Below, in pieces: positions 10,601 to 19,187 of a DNA stretch of 41,863 nucleotides; position 1 is the stretch's first letter, and the number at the start of each line of letters is the position of its first letter. Origin of the DNA: Clostridia bacterium (GTDB taxonomy: Bacteria > Bacillota > Clostridia > UBA1381); NCBI GenBank assembly GCA_900756545.1, contig CAAEKO010000023.1, forward strand, positions 1 through 41,863, in the 5' to 3' direction. A model generated the notes under the pieces. It did no database searches. It worked only from the letters and a program-made list of their open reading frames with translations, and had not been told where the DNA came from. Both the position numbers and the translations under genes were made by a program.

Positions 10601-11681
10601 TCTCCTCTTCCACAATGGGATAGCTTCTGGCGTTCAAATCAGAAATATTGATTCCTTCCGCATCCGTTTTCAACACCGATAAATAATCAATATAAAATAC
10701 ATCGTTTGCAGCCATTGTGATCACATGTTCCCCCGCAGGGATATAGATATTGCCAATGTGATTCAAGGTATAGTCGCCGCTTGCCTTTGTGTCTACATTA
10801 TACGGATATTTACTGCCGTCTATATAAATACTCAAATTGCCTGCTGAGCTTGTGGAAACATCCAGCGAATAAACAGCGCCGTATTCGCAGTTTACCGTAT
10901 AATTGGCCGCTTCACCGCTGTTCAAATGAACATAAGTCGGCTCGGAGTCTTTGCCGCCGATATCCAGATTCGCATTCAGACGGTATTTTCTTAAGTCATT
11001 TTTATTATCCAAGCTCACTGTACCGCCGACGCCCAAGTCAAAATCCTCCGCCTGAATAATCGCAGGAAGCGTGGTTGCCCGGTAGCTGCCTGTTTGTTTA
11101 GCATAGGAACTTCCCGTTTCCATCGGTTTTTCAAAACTGATTCGGCGGAAACTAAAGCCTGTACCTGTTTCGGTAATGAGCATTTTGTGCGTTCCCTTTG
11201 TAAGAGTCACCGCTCCAATCTCATCCTCCACTGTAGTTGACCACGAATCTGTTGGTGCAAGTGTATAAGCGCCTACAAATGCGCCGTCATCAAAATTTAT
11301 AGTCAAGGCGCCGCCGGCATTAGGCGTGGCATAAGTAAGTACCATATTATAGGTTCCCGTTTCTGTAACGTTCACTGTATATACGACCCACTCGTTTCGA
11401 TTGAATCCTAGATATGCCGGAGCGTAGGCGTCTCCTCGATATATATTCATCGTCGAACCATCCTTACGGTAATCGTCATACGTTCCTTCCCGCGTTTTCG
11501 TTTTATAGCCCGACCATGTTTCGTTTTGTGCCCCGTAATCAAAATCCGCCGCACATATATTACCCGGAATATTATTCTCGGCAAATGGCGCGGAAGCATG
11601 AACGGCCACCGAAAACTGAACTGCGGCAAACGCTACAGTAAGGCTCATCATCAAAGAACATAACCTTTTATAAAGCTTCAC
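7683..11681 (-). CDS. SLH-anchored parallel beta-helix glycoside hydrolase, GH141-like
   Basis: The product has 1332 residues and a signal peptide (MKLYKRL to AVHASA). Residues about 40-185 and 205-340 are CBM6/CBM35-like modules; the second opens with IIQAEDF and ends with FYIDYLSV. From about 370 to 950 there is a right-handed parallel beta-helix protein. It starts with LYVSPNGDDSGDGS, followed by VSGWTKY and RQLYINDVEATRAR, then many ITISNNIF-type coils. This layout is typical of GH141 and related families (alpha-L-fucosidase and xylanase activities are known). Asp840 in THDGAQIYTL and Asp873 in GGIYLDEGS are conserved in the neighbouring paralogue and are the best candidate catalytic acids. 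Residues about 1035-1145 form another beta domain, and 1171-1332 are SLH repeats. The next upstream gene ends only 26 bases away. The fold is well supported; the family and substrate are tentative. Confidence 0.85.
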   Translation of the reverse strand: MKLYKRLCSLMMSLTVAFAAVQFSVAVHASAPFAENNIPGNICAADFDYGAQNETWSGYKTKTREGTYDDYRKDGSTMNIYRGDAYAPAYLGFNRNEWVVYTVNVTETGTYNMVLTYATPNAGGALTINFDDGAFVGAYTLAPTDSWSTTVEDEIGAVTLTKGTHKMLITETGTGFSFRRISFEKPMETGSSYAKQTGSYRATTLPAIIQAEDFDLGVGGTVSLDNKNDLRKYRLNANLDIGGKDSEPTYVHLNSGEAANYTVNCEYGAVYSLDVSTSSAGNLSIYIDGSKYPYNVDTKASGDYTLNHIGNIYIPAGEHVITMAANDVFYIDYLSVLKTDAEGINISDLNARSYPIVEEETEVINDVYAELYVSPNGDDSGDGSAVAPFATIQRAVDEVPKLRGGMTGDIVINIAGGDYKIAEPISLTEENGGRDGYNVIFRGDPGNKPVINGGTQVSGWTKYDEKVWSAPLDVKEDIRQLYINDVEATRARSKYRYFAAENYTIENSVVSQGIKVNSRNFPCRFEHSEDMELVWDLEWKCNYTGVSEILYDTDNGETNTIVMDQPSWGKFANNAEDAKNVGWGARFYFSNAKELLDEPGEFYYDKHEKVIYYYPYSYEDLTNAACYVGTTELMLQACGANLENKLDGLRMENLQFKYGAWNEPSEIGVVVRQGTTVKDPKATGLDWYEMPGQLDFKSCKNIKITNCNFNCLGSTAITMNEDVTYAQISGNIFTDISGGGVSIDEQSHNNNLDLTKYGRSTDITISNNIFRRIGTDYRSSCAIMGYYTKNFKVLHNDIRDIPYTGISAGWGWQDNMLTGIMTDIEIAYNYIEDTNTPTHDGAQIYTLAEQANTSIHDNYLQKSGDHRGGIYLDEGSTNMKVYNNVVKDAYYWLCARPNVSIKNVVATNNYSDTSTMWIDTAHVELTDTTVVTDGNWPDEALYIMENSGLEAEYRHLYDETPDFPENRTQIKDIPIYEYVTTDQTYVRAVDFLPGWGVGYYRSVGRGTEASRISYREAKIRDQEILNDIWINTSNWHDFSIGDVEEDDFWCYTYHCKQEGDYDFWMEYKNGFPLSQPHAKVTVLVDGVEVISRALLESTGDGDWSQPPVTTSFGKVHLTEGSHHVKIMTVDNGWSFLGWGFSDGDMKVPFGNDIEYDELGYVDEKQPEKIVEFTDIAGHWAENDIRAMQKAGIINGMTDTLFAPNTPLTLYQTAWLALRSLGIPYTEETWKALAVQNGLLTDENELDAPITRERLAYNIMNAYTNIVGSYSITVGAALYTDMDEISPAYEQAVRGANSQGLLKGDLSGTFRPKSELTRAEGAAAFHRLYSLFH

Positions 11682-11707
11682 TTTCGTTCCTCCTTTAAAT
11701 TTCTATT

Positions 11708-14700
11708 TTACCTCGCCCCGGCAGCATCAACAACCTGCTGCGCGGCAGGATATGCGCTCCAGTTATTGTCTGCAGCCTGTACATAATTTGTAACCGTTGT
11801 ACTGTTATCGGTTTCCTTAATTCCATCAAAGTTATAATCAATCGTTACTTTTCCTGAATAGAAAGCGTTATCTCCGGTTATATCTGTTCTCGGATGCGGC
11901 GCTGTGCCCCAGTTGTCTCTGGCAATGATATTTGTATTGGCAGCGCCGCGTCTTGAGTTCAGCCACTGATATGTGTCCTCAACAACATTATTGGTAATTG
12001 TCCAATTCCGCGACCCCTCATCGCAATATATGCCGCCATGCCATCCATACTTTGAACCGGCTGGAATTGTATTCATGCCGTCATAGCTCCTGCTTAAATA
12101 GTTGTTGCTGATCGTTCCGCCCTTGGGAACAATTCCAAGGGTATAAATGTTGGCGCCATCCTCTAAAACATTGCATACATTCACAATTTTATTGTAGGAA
12201 ATATCATAATTTCCAGCGTTAATTGAATTGGAAAGTCGTATTGCATGCCAGCCCCAGCCAACAGATACACCGCTGTAGCCAGTATCCTCAACGGTATTGT
12301 GTGTAACAGAAATATTATAGGAATGCCACAGCTTGATACCCGAGCACATGGCGTAAACCTTTGCCACATCCCGGATCACATTATTGGTAATTATATTATC
12401 GTGCGCCATATGCGAATTCAGCAGCGTTCCCGCTGAAACTCCAGTGAGTACACCGTCGATCTCCTTTGTTGTCTGCTTATCTGCACAGCGGTGATCACCC
12501 ACTGTAACCGCACCGCCGCCAATCTGGGTAAATGTACTGTTCTGAATCATACAATCCGCCGCACCTAAACCAAGGCTGATCCCATTTGCTGCACAATTCC
12601 GCATCATTATGTGATCAAACGTAATACCACTCGAATATTGCACACTAATCTGTGCCGGCATTGTTGTTCCCAGTGAGCCGCCGTTATCAGAAGCCGTCCA
12701 GAGAATCCCCTCCTGACTCTTGGGCAATACCGAATATGTACTTGGATAGAGGAAGGTACCACCCTCAAAGGCGATGTTTTCGATGGTGATATTCTCTGCT
12801 CCCTGTATAGTCATTATCCCTTTTGAATTGGTATCGCTTATAACGGTCGTAAGATATCCGACATAGCAATCCGCATTCGGCATCACTTCGCCGCTTCTCG
12901 GATAGTAATACAATCGTTTTGCATCCCGATCAAAATAAAATTCACCCGGTTCATCCAACAGCGAAAAATTATTCTGTATCCAGTAGTAATACCGCGTTGT
13001 AGAGTATCCGCTTTCGCTGCAGGGTTCATTGACCCACTGGTTTTTCGCTACGGCATAATATGCGTAGTAATCGCGCCATACCTTATCACTAATTAATAGT
13101 GTTGTCGTTCCATCACCGTTATTAGTAACGCCTGTGACCTTTAAAATTAGTCTGTCCCAAAGAATATCAAACACAAGCTCGCTGCCCGCCGGATCCGCTA
13201 TACCGCTGATATCCGCCGTATTCACTGTAATTCCCGCCGCTGAAGCGCTGACAGCCCTGAGCCTGCCGCCTGTTCCCGATAGAGACGCCTTATTCTTTGC
13301 CAATATGGCAGGTTTCTCATTTACATAAAATTCTCTCACATCATCTGTATCTACATTTGCATAATAAATTCCATTTCCAGCCGACGTCCAGCCCGAAACC
13401 TCCTTACCGCCGCTGATGACTGCGCTGCCATCAGACGGACCAGTGATTGTTAAATTATTATCCGCTTCTGTCAGCGCAAGTGTATCATCAAGATAATAGA
13501 TACCGGAATTTAAATATATAGTATATTCGGCTTTATCCTTTTCACGGGCAAGGCTCTGCGCCTTTGCAACCGTTTTCACCGGCGCTGAAGCACTTCCCGG
13601 ATTCGCATCGTTCCCATAGGGTGAAACGTAAATATCCGCTGTCATCGCTGGGGTTGCTGTCGGCTCTGCAGTTGGCGTCGGCGTTGGGGGGGCCGTTGGC
13701 GTAGACGTAGGTGTAGCTGTCGGCATAGACGTAGGTGTAGCCGTTGGTGGTACTTCTCCTGCTTCATGCTTATAGGAAAGCTGCATACTGTCGAAATAGT
13801 AATCCGCGTCTGCGGTACCGATTGAGATTGTATTTGCGCCGCTGTCCAAATATATATCCGCAACTGCATTGGCTGCATACCAATCGCCCGAGTCCCCCCA
13901 GCTTGTAAGGTTCTTCCTAAGCGGCGATACAGTCGCCGCCTTGCCATTCACATAAACGACAGGAGTTGCATCCGCGTTCCATGAGCCAATCATCATCGTC
14001 AGCGTATAAATACCGGCCTTTTCTGCATTAATAGTATAATTGGCAAGCGGCGCTCCTGCTTTTCTTACAATCAAATCATATGCCCATGCTGTGCCATAGC
14101 CGTTAAAGTCTATCCAGTTGTCCTCATCAATCGTTGCGCCGTGTATATTATCTGTTTTTGCACTCACATAGTTTGCAATCACTTGATTATATACTGCGTG
14201 ATAGGCTGTGCGTGCGGCGTTCATACTTGTATAGTCTGTACCCGAAAACGTATAGGAAGAAAACGCTTCTGCCTGCTGCACAATGAGCGCCGCACCTTCC
14301 TTTGTTGCCGGGATTAGGTTTTCCATGTCCGCAAATACAAAATATTTAAATTCATAAATCTTTTCTGCATCCGCCACAAAACTTCCGAAATTAAACGCCG
14401 TAGTTTTACCATCAAGCGCTGTAAGCGCTGTTGATTTCAAATGTTGATTTTCATAGATAGCGCCTACCACAGTTTTCCCATCCACATAGGAACCATGATT
14501 TACCACAATCAAAAGCTCTCCTGTTTTTATCCCGTTCGCTTTTACGCCGTCAATATAGTATTCAATCTCTTCAACCTCAGTAGGTGTAAGATAGAAGGAA
14601 TCGAAGAAAAATGCAGCCGGTGTTTTAAAAGTAATTGTATTCTGCCCTCTTACCAGGGTAACCTCCGCGATGGTGGTTTCAGTAAATATATCCTGCCCCT

Positions 14701-15193
14701 CCTTGTTGGCCAGGCTCCATACGTTCTCGCCGTTTGTACTATATCCATTATTGGGGATCGCGTTTTGTAACACCACCGTCTCCCCGTTTACAGTAATGAC
14801 CGGGCTTGCCTCCGCCCAGGAATATGATCTTACCGAAAGCGCATATTTTCCCGAAACCGGCGCAGTCACATTGTAAGTAAGGCTGTCAATGCCGCCATTT
14901 GCGGGACGCAGGGTAACAGAATAAACTGTTGTACCCCTATCAGCTATTTGAACGCCGTCACCCATTTCTCCATAAACCGGCTGTGGCTTCACATCCGCGT
15001 TGTAATACTTAGGAAAATCGGCGACATTGCCAAGAGACTCCTGCGTTAATTCCTTTTCCACGCCATTTTGCTGTAAGCTCGTCGGTTCTTCTGCCTGTAC
15101 GATGATCTGGTCAAATTCTGTCTCGGCATAGCCTGCTGGAAAAACAGAAAAAATCATGGCGTACACCAGAAAAAGGGATAACATTTTCTTCAT
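11708..15193 (-). CDS. Secreted CBM-linker-beta-helix glycoside hydrolase, GH141-like, unanchored
   Basis: The product has 1161 residues, with AGGAGG before ATG 15193 and a signal peptide ending near GYAE. Residues 26-205 are a CBM-like module, 206-295 an Ig-like spacer and 300-475 a second CBM-like module. The first two match the N-terminus of the CBM-only protein at 5650-7548. A Thr/Pro-rich linker (about 482-516) leads to a parallel beta-helix domain (519 to about 1130). That domain starts with DIYVSPYGNDANPGS and keeps VSGW, REFYVNEKPA and LLDEPGEFYFD, all shared in type with the SLH enzyme downstream. Asp1012 (EDGANIYTL) and Asp1058 (GGIYCDEGS) are the matching candidate catalytic residues. 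There is no SLH or other anchor, so it is probably released or held by its binding modules. The GH141 assignment is a motif-level inference. Confidence 0.85.
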   Translation of the reverse strand: MKKMLSLFLVYAMIFSVFPAGYAETEFDQIIVQAEEPTSLQQNGVEKELTQESLGNVADFPKYYNADVKPQPVYGEMGDGVQIADRGTTVYSVTLRPANGGIDSLTYNVTAPVSGKYALSVRSYSWAEASPVITVNGETVVLQNAIPNNGYSTNGENVWSLANKEGQDIFTETTIAEVTLVRGQNTITFKTPAAFFFDSFYLTPTEVEEIEYYIDGVKANGIKTGELLIVVNHGSYVDGKTVVGAIYENQHLKSTALTALDGKTTAFNFGSFVADAEKIYEFKYFVFADMENLIPATKEGAALIVQQAEAFSSYTFSGTDYTSMNAARTAYHAVYNQVIANYVSAKTDNIHGATIDEDNWIDFNGYGTAWAYDLIVRKAGAPLANYTINAEKAGIYTLTMMIGSWNADATPVVYVNGKAATVSPLRKNLTSWGDSGDWYAANAVADIYLDSGANTISIGTADADYYFDSMQLSYKHEAGEVPPTATPTSMPTATPTSTPTAPPTPTPTAEPTATPAMTADIYVSPYGNDANPGSASAPVKTVAKAQSLAREKDKAEYTIYLNSGIYYLDDTLALTEADNNLTITGPSDGSAVISGGKEVSGWTSAGNGIYYANVDTDDVREFYVNEKPAILAKNKASLSGTGGRLRAVSASAAGITVNTADISGIADPAGSELVFDILWDRLILKVTGVTNNGDGTTTLLISDKVWRDYYAYYAVAKNQWVNEPCSESGYSTTRYYYWIQNNFSLLDEPGEFYFDRDAKRLYYYPRSGEVMPNADCYVGYLTTVISDTNSKGIMTIQGAENITIENIAFEGGTFLYPSTYSVLPKSQEGILWTASDNGGSLGTTMPAQISVQYSSGITFDHIMMRNCAANGISLGLGAADCMIQNSTFTQIGGGAVTVGDHRCADKQTTKEIDGVLTGVSAGTLLNSHMAHDNIITNNVIRDVAKVYAMCSGIKLWHSYNISVTHNTVEDTGYSGVSVGWGWHAIRLSNSINAGNYDISYNKIVNVCNVLEDGANIYTLGIVPKGGTISNNYLSRSYDGMNTIPAGSKYGWHGGIYCDEGSRNWTITNNVVEDTYQWLNSRRGAANTNIIARDNWGTAPHPRTDITGDNAFYSGKVTIDYNFDGIKETDNSTTVTNYVQAADNNWSAYPAAQQVVDAAGAR
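13698..13745. repeat. Two 24-bp tandem units encoding the Thr/Pro linker
   Basis: Units 13698-13721 and 13722-13745 differ at three positions and encode PTATPTS-like steps on the minus strand. They are part of the low-complexity linker between binding modules and beta-helix, a region prone to length change. Confidence 0.6.
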
Positions 15194-15245
15194 GCATATT
15201 CCTCCTCATACCGTATCTAAAATATTGTATCTATATGCTACCACT

Positions 15246-15282
15246 AAAAAAAGCAAATCGGAAGTCCGAATTTGCTTTTTTT
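15246..15282 (-). terminator. Rho-independent terminator after the GH95 gene
   Basis: On the minus strand AAGCAAAT-TCGGA pairs with TCCGA-TTTGCTT (one bulged T) and is followed by seven T residues, five bases after the GH95 stop. The A-run on the other side makes it look bidirectional. It separates the regulator/GH95 operon from the beta-helix and surface-protein genes. Confidence 0.85.
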
Positions 15283-15286
15283 AGTA

Positions 15287-17599
15287 TTATTTTTGGCACA
15301 ATTCATTAAAATTGAAAACTGTTTTTTTCTTTTCCCCTTTTTTCATCGCCACCTTTTTCTGAATTCCCCGGCAGCTTACTGTTACTGTCTGTTCAAATGG
15401 CGATTGTAAAGTTACGGTAGTGTTACCGCCGCTGGACCATTCTATGTCTACACGCACATTCCCTTTTGCTGTCAGGCCCGATATCGAACCATTTCCAAAA
15501 TCTGACGGCAACGCGGGAAGCAGCTTGATTTCGTTATCCTCACATTGCAGAAAAAGCTGTGCGATTGCGGCTGTTATACCGAAGTTTCCGTCAATCTGAA
15601 AGGGTGGATGCGCGTCAAGCATATTCGGATATGTACCCCCATGCTGCCACGAGCCCTCCTTCTTCGGATCTATTAACTCAAGCTGACGGTAAATGAGCTT
15701 CAGTGCATGATCGCCATCTTTTAATCTTGCCCATAAGTTTGCCTTCCAGGCAAGGCTCCAGCCTGTTCCTTCATCACCTCTTGCCAATAGGCTCTTTTTA
15801 CATGCCTCGGCAAGTTCAGGCGTCGATTCGGTGGAGATTATCCCCGCCGGATATAATCCATACAGATGGGACACGTGACGGTGATGTATATCTGATTCCT
15901 GATAATCCTGATCCCATTCCAGCATTCTGCCGCTTTCAGATACTGAAAATGGCTTCAAACGTGGGATCGCTTTAGTAATTTCTTTAAAAAACTTATCCTT
16001 TTTCAGCCCCAATATTTTATATGCCCGCCGGCAATTCGTAAAAAGTTCGAAAATTATTGTCTGCGACATAGTCGTCCACTTTGCAAGGCAGTAGGTTTCT
16101 CCATTGTATTCATAAGAATTTTCCGGTGAGGTTGCGGGGCAGAAAATAAGCCTGTCCTCATATACGATAAGCTGAGAAAGATAAAATTCAGCCGCGGATT
16201 TCATAATCGGAAACGCCGTATCCTTCAGGAATTTCCTGTCAAGCGTATATTCATAATACTCGAATAAATGCTCCATCATCCAACCCGAGGACATATTCCA
16301 GAATCCCCATCGAACGCTCCCTCTGGTGCGGTCGCCAACAGGCTCAGCCTGCGCCCATATATCCGTGTTATGATGGGCAACAAATCCAGGGGCGTCATAG
16401 ATATCCCGAGCACATTCTTTACCGGATTCTGATAAATTCTGAATAAGCTCTATCAGGGAGGTATAGCATTCCGGCAAGGCGCAGGGCAATGCCGGCCAAT
16501 AATTCATTTCCGTGTTAATATTTGTTGTATATCCGCTATTCCAATTCGGATACATTTTCTCATTCCAAATCCCCTGAAGATTTGTTGCGTGCGTTCCGGG
16601 CGCGGCGGAGGAAATCGTTAAGTATCTTCCAAAATTAAATAAAAGTTCAACCATGGCCGGTGAATGCCCGGCATTTTTTAACCTCTGTAAGGTATCCGTC
16701 TCCGTATCGGAAGCCGATGAAATATTCAGCTTCACACGATTATACATAGACGAAAATGTCTTTATATGCATATCAAGGAGATTTTCATACCCTTTTTTTA
16801 CTGTCATATTATGTGCTCTGGAGGCACGCATACGCGACGGCGCATCCGACAGCTTATCATAACTTACAAAGCTGGATGCACAGGTGAAATAAACTACACT
16901 TTCATTCGCACCGCTTACTTCGATATTATCATCATAATAAATTACAGTCCCGTCGGATACAACAGATATTATACCCGTAAATTTTATACCCTTTCCATTG
17001 TATCCGTGAATATCCTCATTCCGTGCATTCTGCGCGGCACAAAGCATATAAGCGGGGCACTCGCCCGCGATAACTATCCTGTCCCCTTCCGCCTTCATAG
17101 TATGCTTCAGCGCAGATATGAAGCTTAGCGTAAACTCTGCTTCACCAGATAATTTCATAACAAAGCTTGACGTTTTATACGGGACAAAGTATCTTCTCGC
17201 ACTGTTTCCCACCGTAACATTAACGGTGCCGGTATCCATATTCAGCACACGGGAATATTGATCCGCGGCTTTATTGCTATTATATTTTATATGCAGCGAA
17301 CCAAGGGGCAAATACATGCTGGTAAACGCCCCATTTATTCCCTCCTCCGCCATGCGTTCTGCTTCATTTCGTTTTTCAGAAAGCGTCAAATCACGCACGC
17401 GCTTGAATACGGCGTCCGCGCCGGCCCGGAGTCTTGTCCGGGAGTCGGCCGGCAAGCCCGACCACAGTTCCTCATGGTTTAAGGATATCTTTTCTTCATC
17501 TGTGCCGCCGTATATCATAGCGCCGATATGACCGTTTCCAATTGGCAGCGCCTCCTCAAAAACCTCCGCTGGTGAATTGTAAATCAATTTATTCTCCAT
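15287..17599 (-). CDS. Cytoplasmic GH95 alpha-L-fucosidase / alpha-L-galactosidase
   Basis: The product has 770 residues, a full-length GH95 enzyme. It opens with LPIGNGHIGAMIYGG and LNHEELWSG, the usual family start. The residues known from the bifidobacterial AfcA enzyme are all recognisable: Asn360 and Asn362 (TTNINTEMNYWPA) that activate the water, Glu493 (ATSPENSY) as the general acid, and Asp670 (FQIDGNFG). There is no signal peptide, so it acts on imported oligosaccharides. GH95 enzymes invert and remove terminal alpha-1,2-linked L-fucose or L-galactose; which sugar applies here cannot be told from sequence. Its start overlaps the end of the sensor-kinase gene by 11 bases, so it is translated with the regulators and is probably the last gene of that operon. 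Confidence 0.93.
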   Translation of the reverse strand: MENKLIYNSPAEVFEEALPIGNGHIGAMIYGGTDEEKISLNHEELWSGLPADSRTRLRAGADAVFKRVRDLTLSEKRNEAERMAEEGINGAFTSMYLPLGSLHIKYNSNKAADQYSRVLNMDTGTVNVTVGNSARRYFVPYKTSSFVMKLSGEAEFTLSFISALKHTMKAEGDRIVIAGECPAYMLCAAQNARNEDIHGYNGKGIKFTGIISVVSDGTVIYYDDNIEVSGANESVVYFTCASSFVSYDKLSDAPSRMRASRAHNMTVKKGYENLLDMHIKTFSSMYNRVKLNISSASDTETDTLQRLKNAGHSPAMVELLFNFGRYLTISSAAPGTHATNLQGIWNEKMYPNWNSGYTTNINTEMNYWPALPCALPECYTSLIELIQNLSESGKECARDIYDAPGFVAHHNTDIWAQAEPVGDRTRGSVRWGFWNMSSGWMMEHLFEYYEYTLDRKFLKDTAFPIMKSAAEFYLSQLIVYEDRLIFCPATSPENSYEYNGETYCLAKWTTMSQTIIFELFTNCRRAYKILGLKKDKFFKEITKAIPRLKPFSVSESGRMLEWDQDYQESDIHHRHVSHLYGLYPAGIISTESTPELAEACKKSLLARGDEGTGWSLAWKANLWARLKDGDHALKLIYRQLELIDPKKEGSWQHGGTYPNMLDAHPPFQIDGNFGITAAIAQLFLQCEDNEIKLLPALPSDFGNGSISGLTAKGNVRVDIEWSSGGNTTVTLQSPFEQTVTVSCRGIQKKVAMKKGEKKKTVFNFNELCQK

Positions 17600-19172
17600 A
17601 TTTTTTCCCTCCTGAAAATTCCAATAATGTTACCGTTACGGTTGTACCTGCCGCCGCATTATTTTCAAATTTCAATCCCACACCGTTGCCAAATGCCTTG
17701 TTCATTCTAATATAAGCGTTACGGATACCGTAGCCCTTATAGTTGTCAATATTGGCGTCGAGATTATTTAACTGTGCAAGCTTGTCGTTCTCAATCCCGT
17801 ATCCGTCATCGGATATGGTAATCTCAACCTTATTTTCCAAGCGCCGCGCTGTTATATCAATCCTCCCAGCCCCTGGCTTGGCACTCATACCATGTACAAC
17901 AGAATTTTCAACAAATACATGGAGCAGCATAGACGGCATCTCAAATTTTTCAAGACCGTCTTCAATATCATGCGTAAGCGTATATTTTTTACCATTTGCC
18001 GCGCCTGTAATCTTCAGAAATTTTTCTATGGAAAATAATTCCTTTTCAATGGTATCATACAGATTTCCTTTATTCAAAATAGACCTGTAATAATCCACCA
18101 TATCATCCACAAGCTCAACTGTTTCATAATCGCGTTTTATATGCGCCCTTAATCGGATTACAGATAATGAATTATAAAGAGTATGCGGATCAAGCTGTTT
18201 GCGCATCATATAAATATCAAGCTTATTTTTTTCATTTGAAACCTCAACTAAACGTACCAGCAAATTGCTTACTGTCTTTTTAAGCATTTCCACATCTGTT
18301 CCCGCAGTCTCCCCGGTGCTCTTTTCAGAGGCCGCCAGGCTAAGATCGGCTTCATCAATATGCTTGATGACGCTTGTCACCTGACTTAATGTTTTTGTAA
18401 CGGAATGTCGTATGATAAAAATAAGCAGCATAAAAATAATTACGCCAATAAGAAGCGTAACAGATACCGCACCAAGCTGTTTTTTGTACAGCTTCGGCAT
18501 ATCCGCCGACAGAACCGCCGTAAAGTTTTCATCAACAGCGGCATGCAGCGTTCCTTTCATATCCTTTGCTTTTTCTGCCGTAACAACCGAAATGTCAAAG
18601 TCCATCGGCGGCTTCGGGATAATCACATCACATTCCAGGATTGACCCGTTCCCCGCCCCGATGTCGGAAAATATCTTTATATATTCATTTTCACCCGTAT
18701 TGTAGATGGTTTTTTCAATATACTTATTCTGCGTCTTTAAAATAGATGTTATTACCTCTCTATTGGTTAAAGAATCAAGCCGCAAAATATATTTGCTAAT
18801 AAATATATTGTCATTTCCGGAATAAATAATAAACTGAAAGCTGTCCTCGTTGGAAATATTCGTGATATACGCATGCACATTATTTACAAATTCCAATCTT
18901 TTGTAAGTATCGGCATCCATGCTGGTCAGCCCCTCCGAAATGAGCGGCCAGGTCAGAATATTATTGCTCCTTTCAATGCCGTCAGAGATCGCATTGGAAA
19001 CCTGCCAGACATATTGATTAAGCGCATTTTGGTTTTCATGATCATGTTTATTCTTAATGTAAAGGCACAAAAAAACGCATATGAAACAAGTAATCACTAC
19101 AAGTGAGCATAAGACTATTCTGAGTACATAGGTTAAAACCTTGCTCGAAATATCTTCTGTTCTTTGTTTCAT
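17589..19172 (-). CDS. YesM-like membrane sensor histidine kinase
   Basis: The product has 527 residues. A first membrane helix covers about 15-38, followed by an extracytoplasmic sensor domain (about 40-230), a second helix at about 236-255, a HAMP-like linker (255-310), the histidine-kinase core and an ATPase domain. The phospho-acceptor is His330 in KQLDPHTLYNSL, a variant of the QxNPHFLYNTL motif of this family. The N-box is VENSVVHG (Asn423), the G1 box SDDGYGI and the G2 box GYGIRN. It starts 15 bases after the response regulator, its obvious partner, and overlaps GH95. Such pairs in Firmicutes control carbohydrate transport and degradation genes. The sensed ligand is unknown; an extracellular glycan fragment, alone or with the adjacent binding protein, is a reasonable guess. 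Confidence 0.92.
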   Translation of the reverse strand: MKQRTEDISSKVLTYVLRIVLCSLVVITCFICVFLCLYIKNKHDHENQNALNQYVWQVSNAISDGIERSNNILTWPLISEGLTSMDADTYKRLEFVNNVHAYITNISNEDSFQFIIYSGNDNIFISKYILRLDSLTNREVITSILKTQNKYIEKTIYNTGENEYIKIFSDIGAGNGSILECDVIIPKPPMDFDISVVTAEKAKDMKGTLHAAVDENFTAVLSADMPKLYKKQLGAVSVTLLIGVIIFMLLIFIIRHSVTKTLSQVTSVIKHIDEADLSLAASEKSTGETAGTDVEMLKKTVSNLLVRLVEVSNEKNKLDIYMMRKQLDPHTLYNSLSVIRLRAHIKRDYETVELVDDMVDYYRSILNKGNLYDTIEKELFSIEKFLKITGAANGKKYTLTHDIEDGLEKFEMPSMLLHVFVENSVVHGMSAKPGAGRIDITARRLENKVEITISDDGYGIENDKLAQLNNLDANIDNYKGYGIRNAYIRMNKAFGNGVGLKFENNAAAGTTVTVTLLEFSGGKKYGE

Positions 19173-19187
19173 ATGCGATCATTCCTC

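Noticed and set aside
13655..13750. Repeat array resembling a CRISPR
   Set aside because: The repeats are in frame and encode a Thr/Pro linker; there are no unique spacers and no cas genes.
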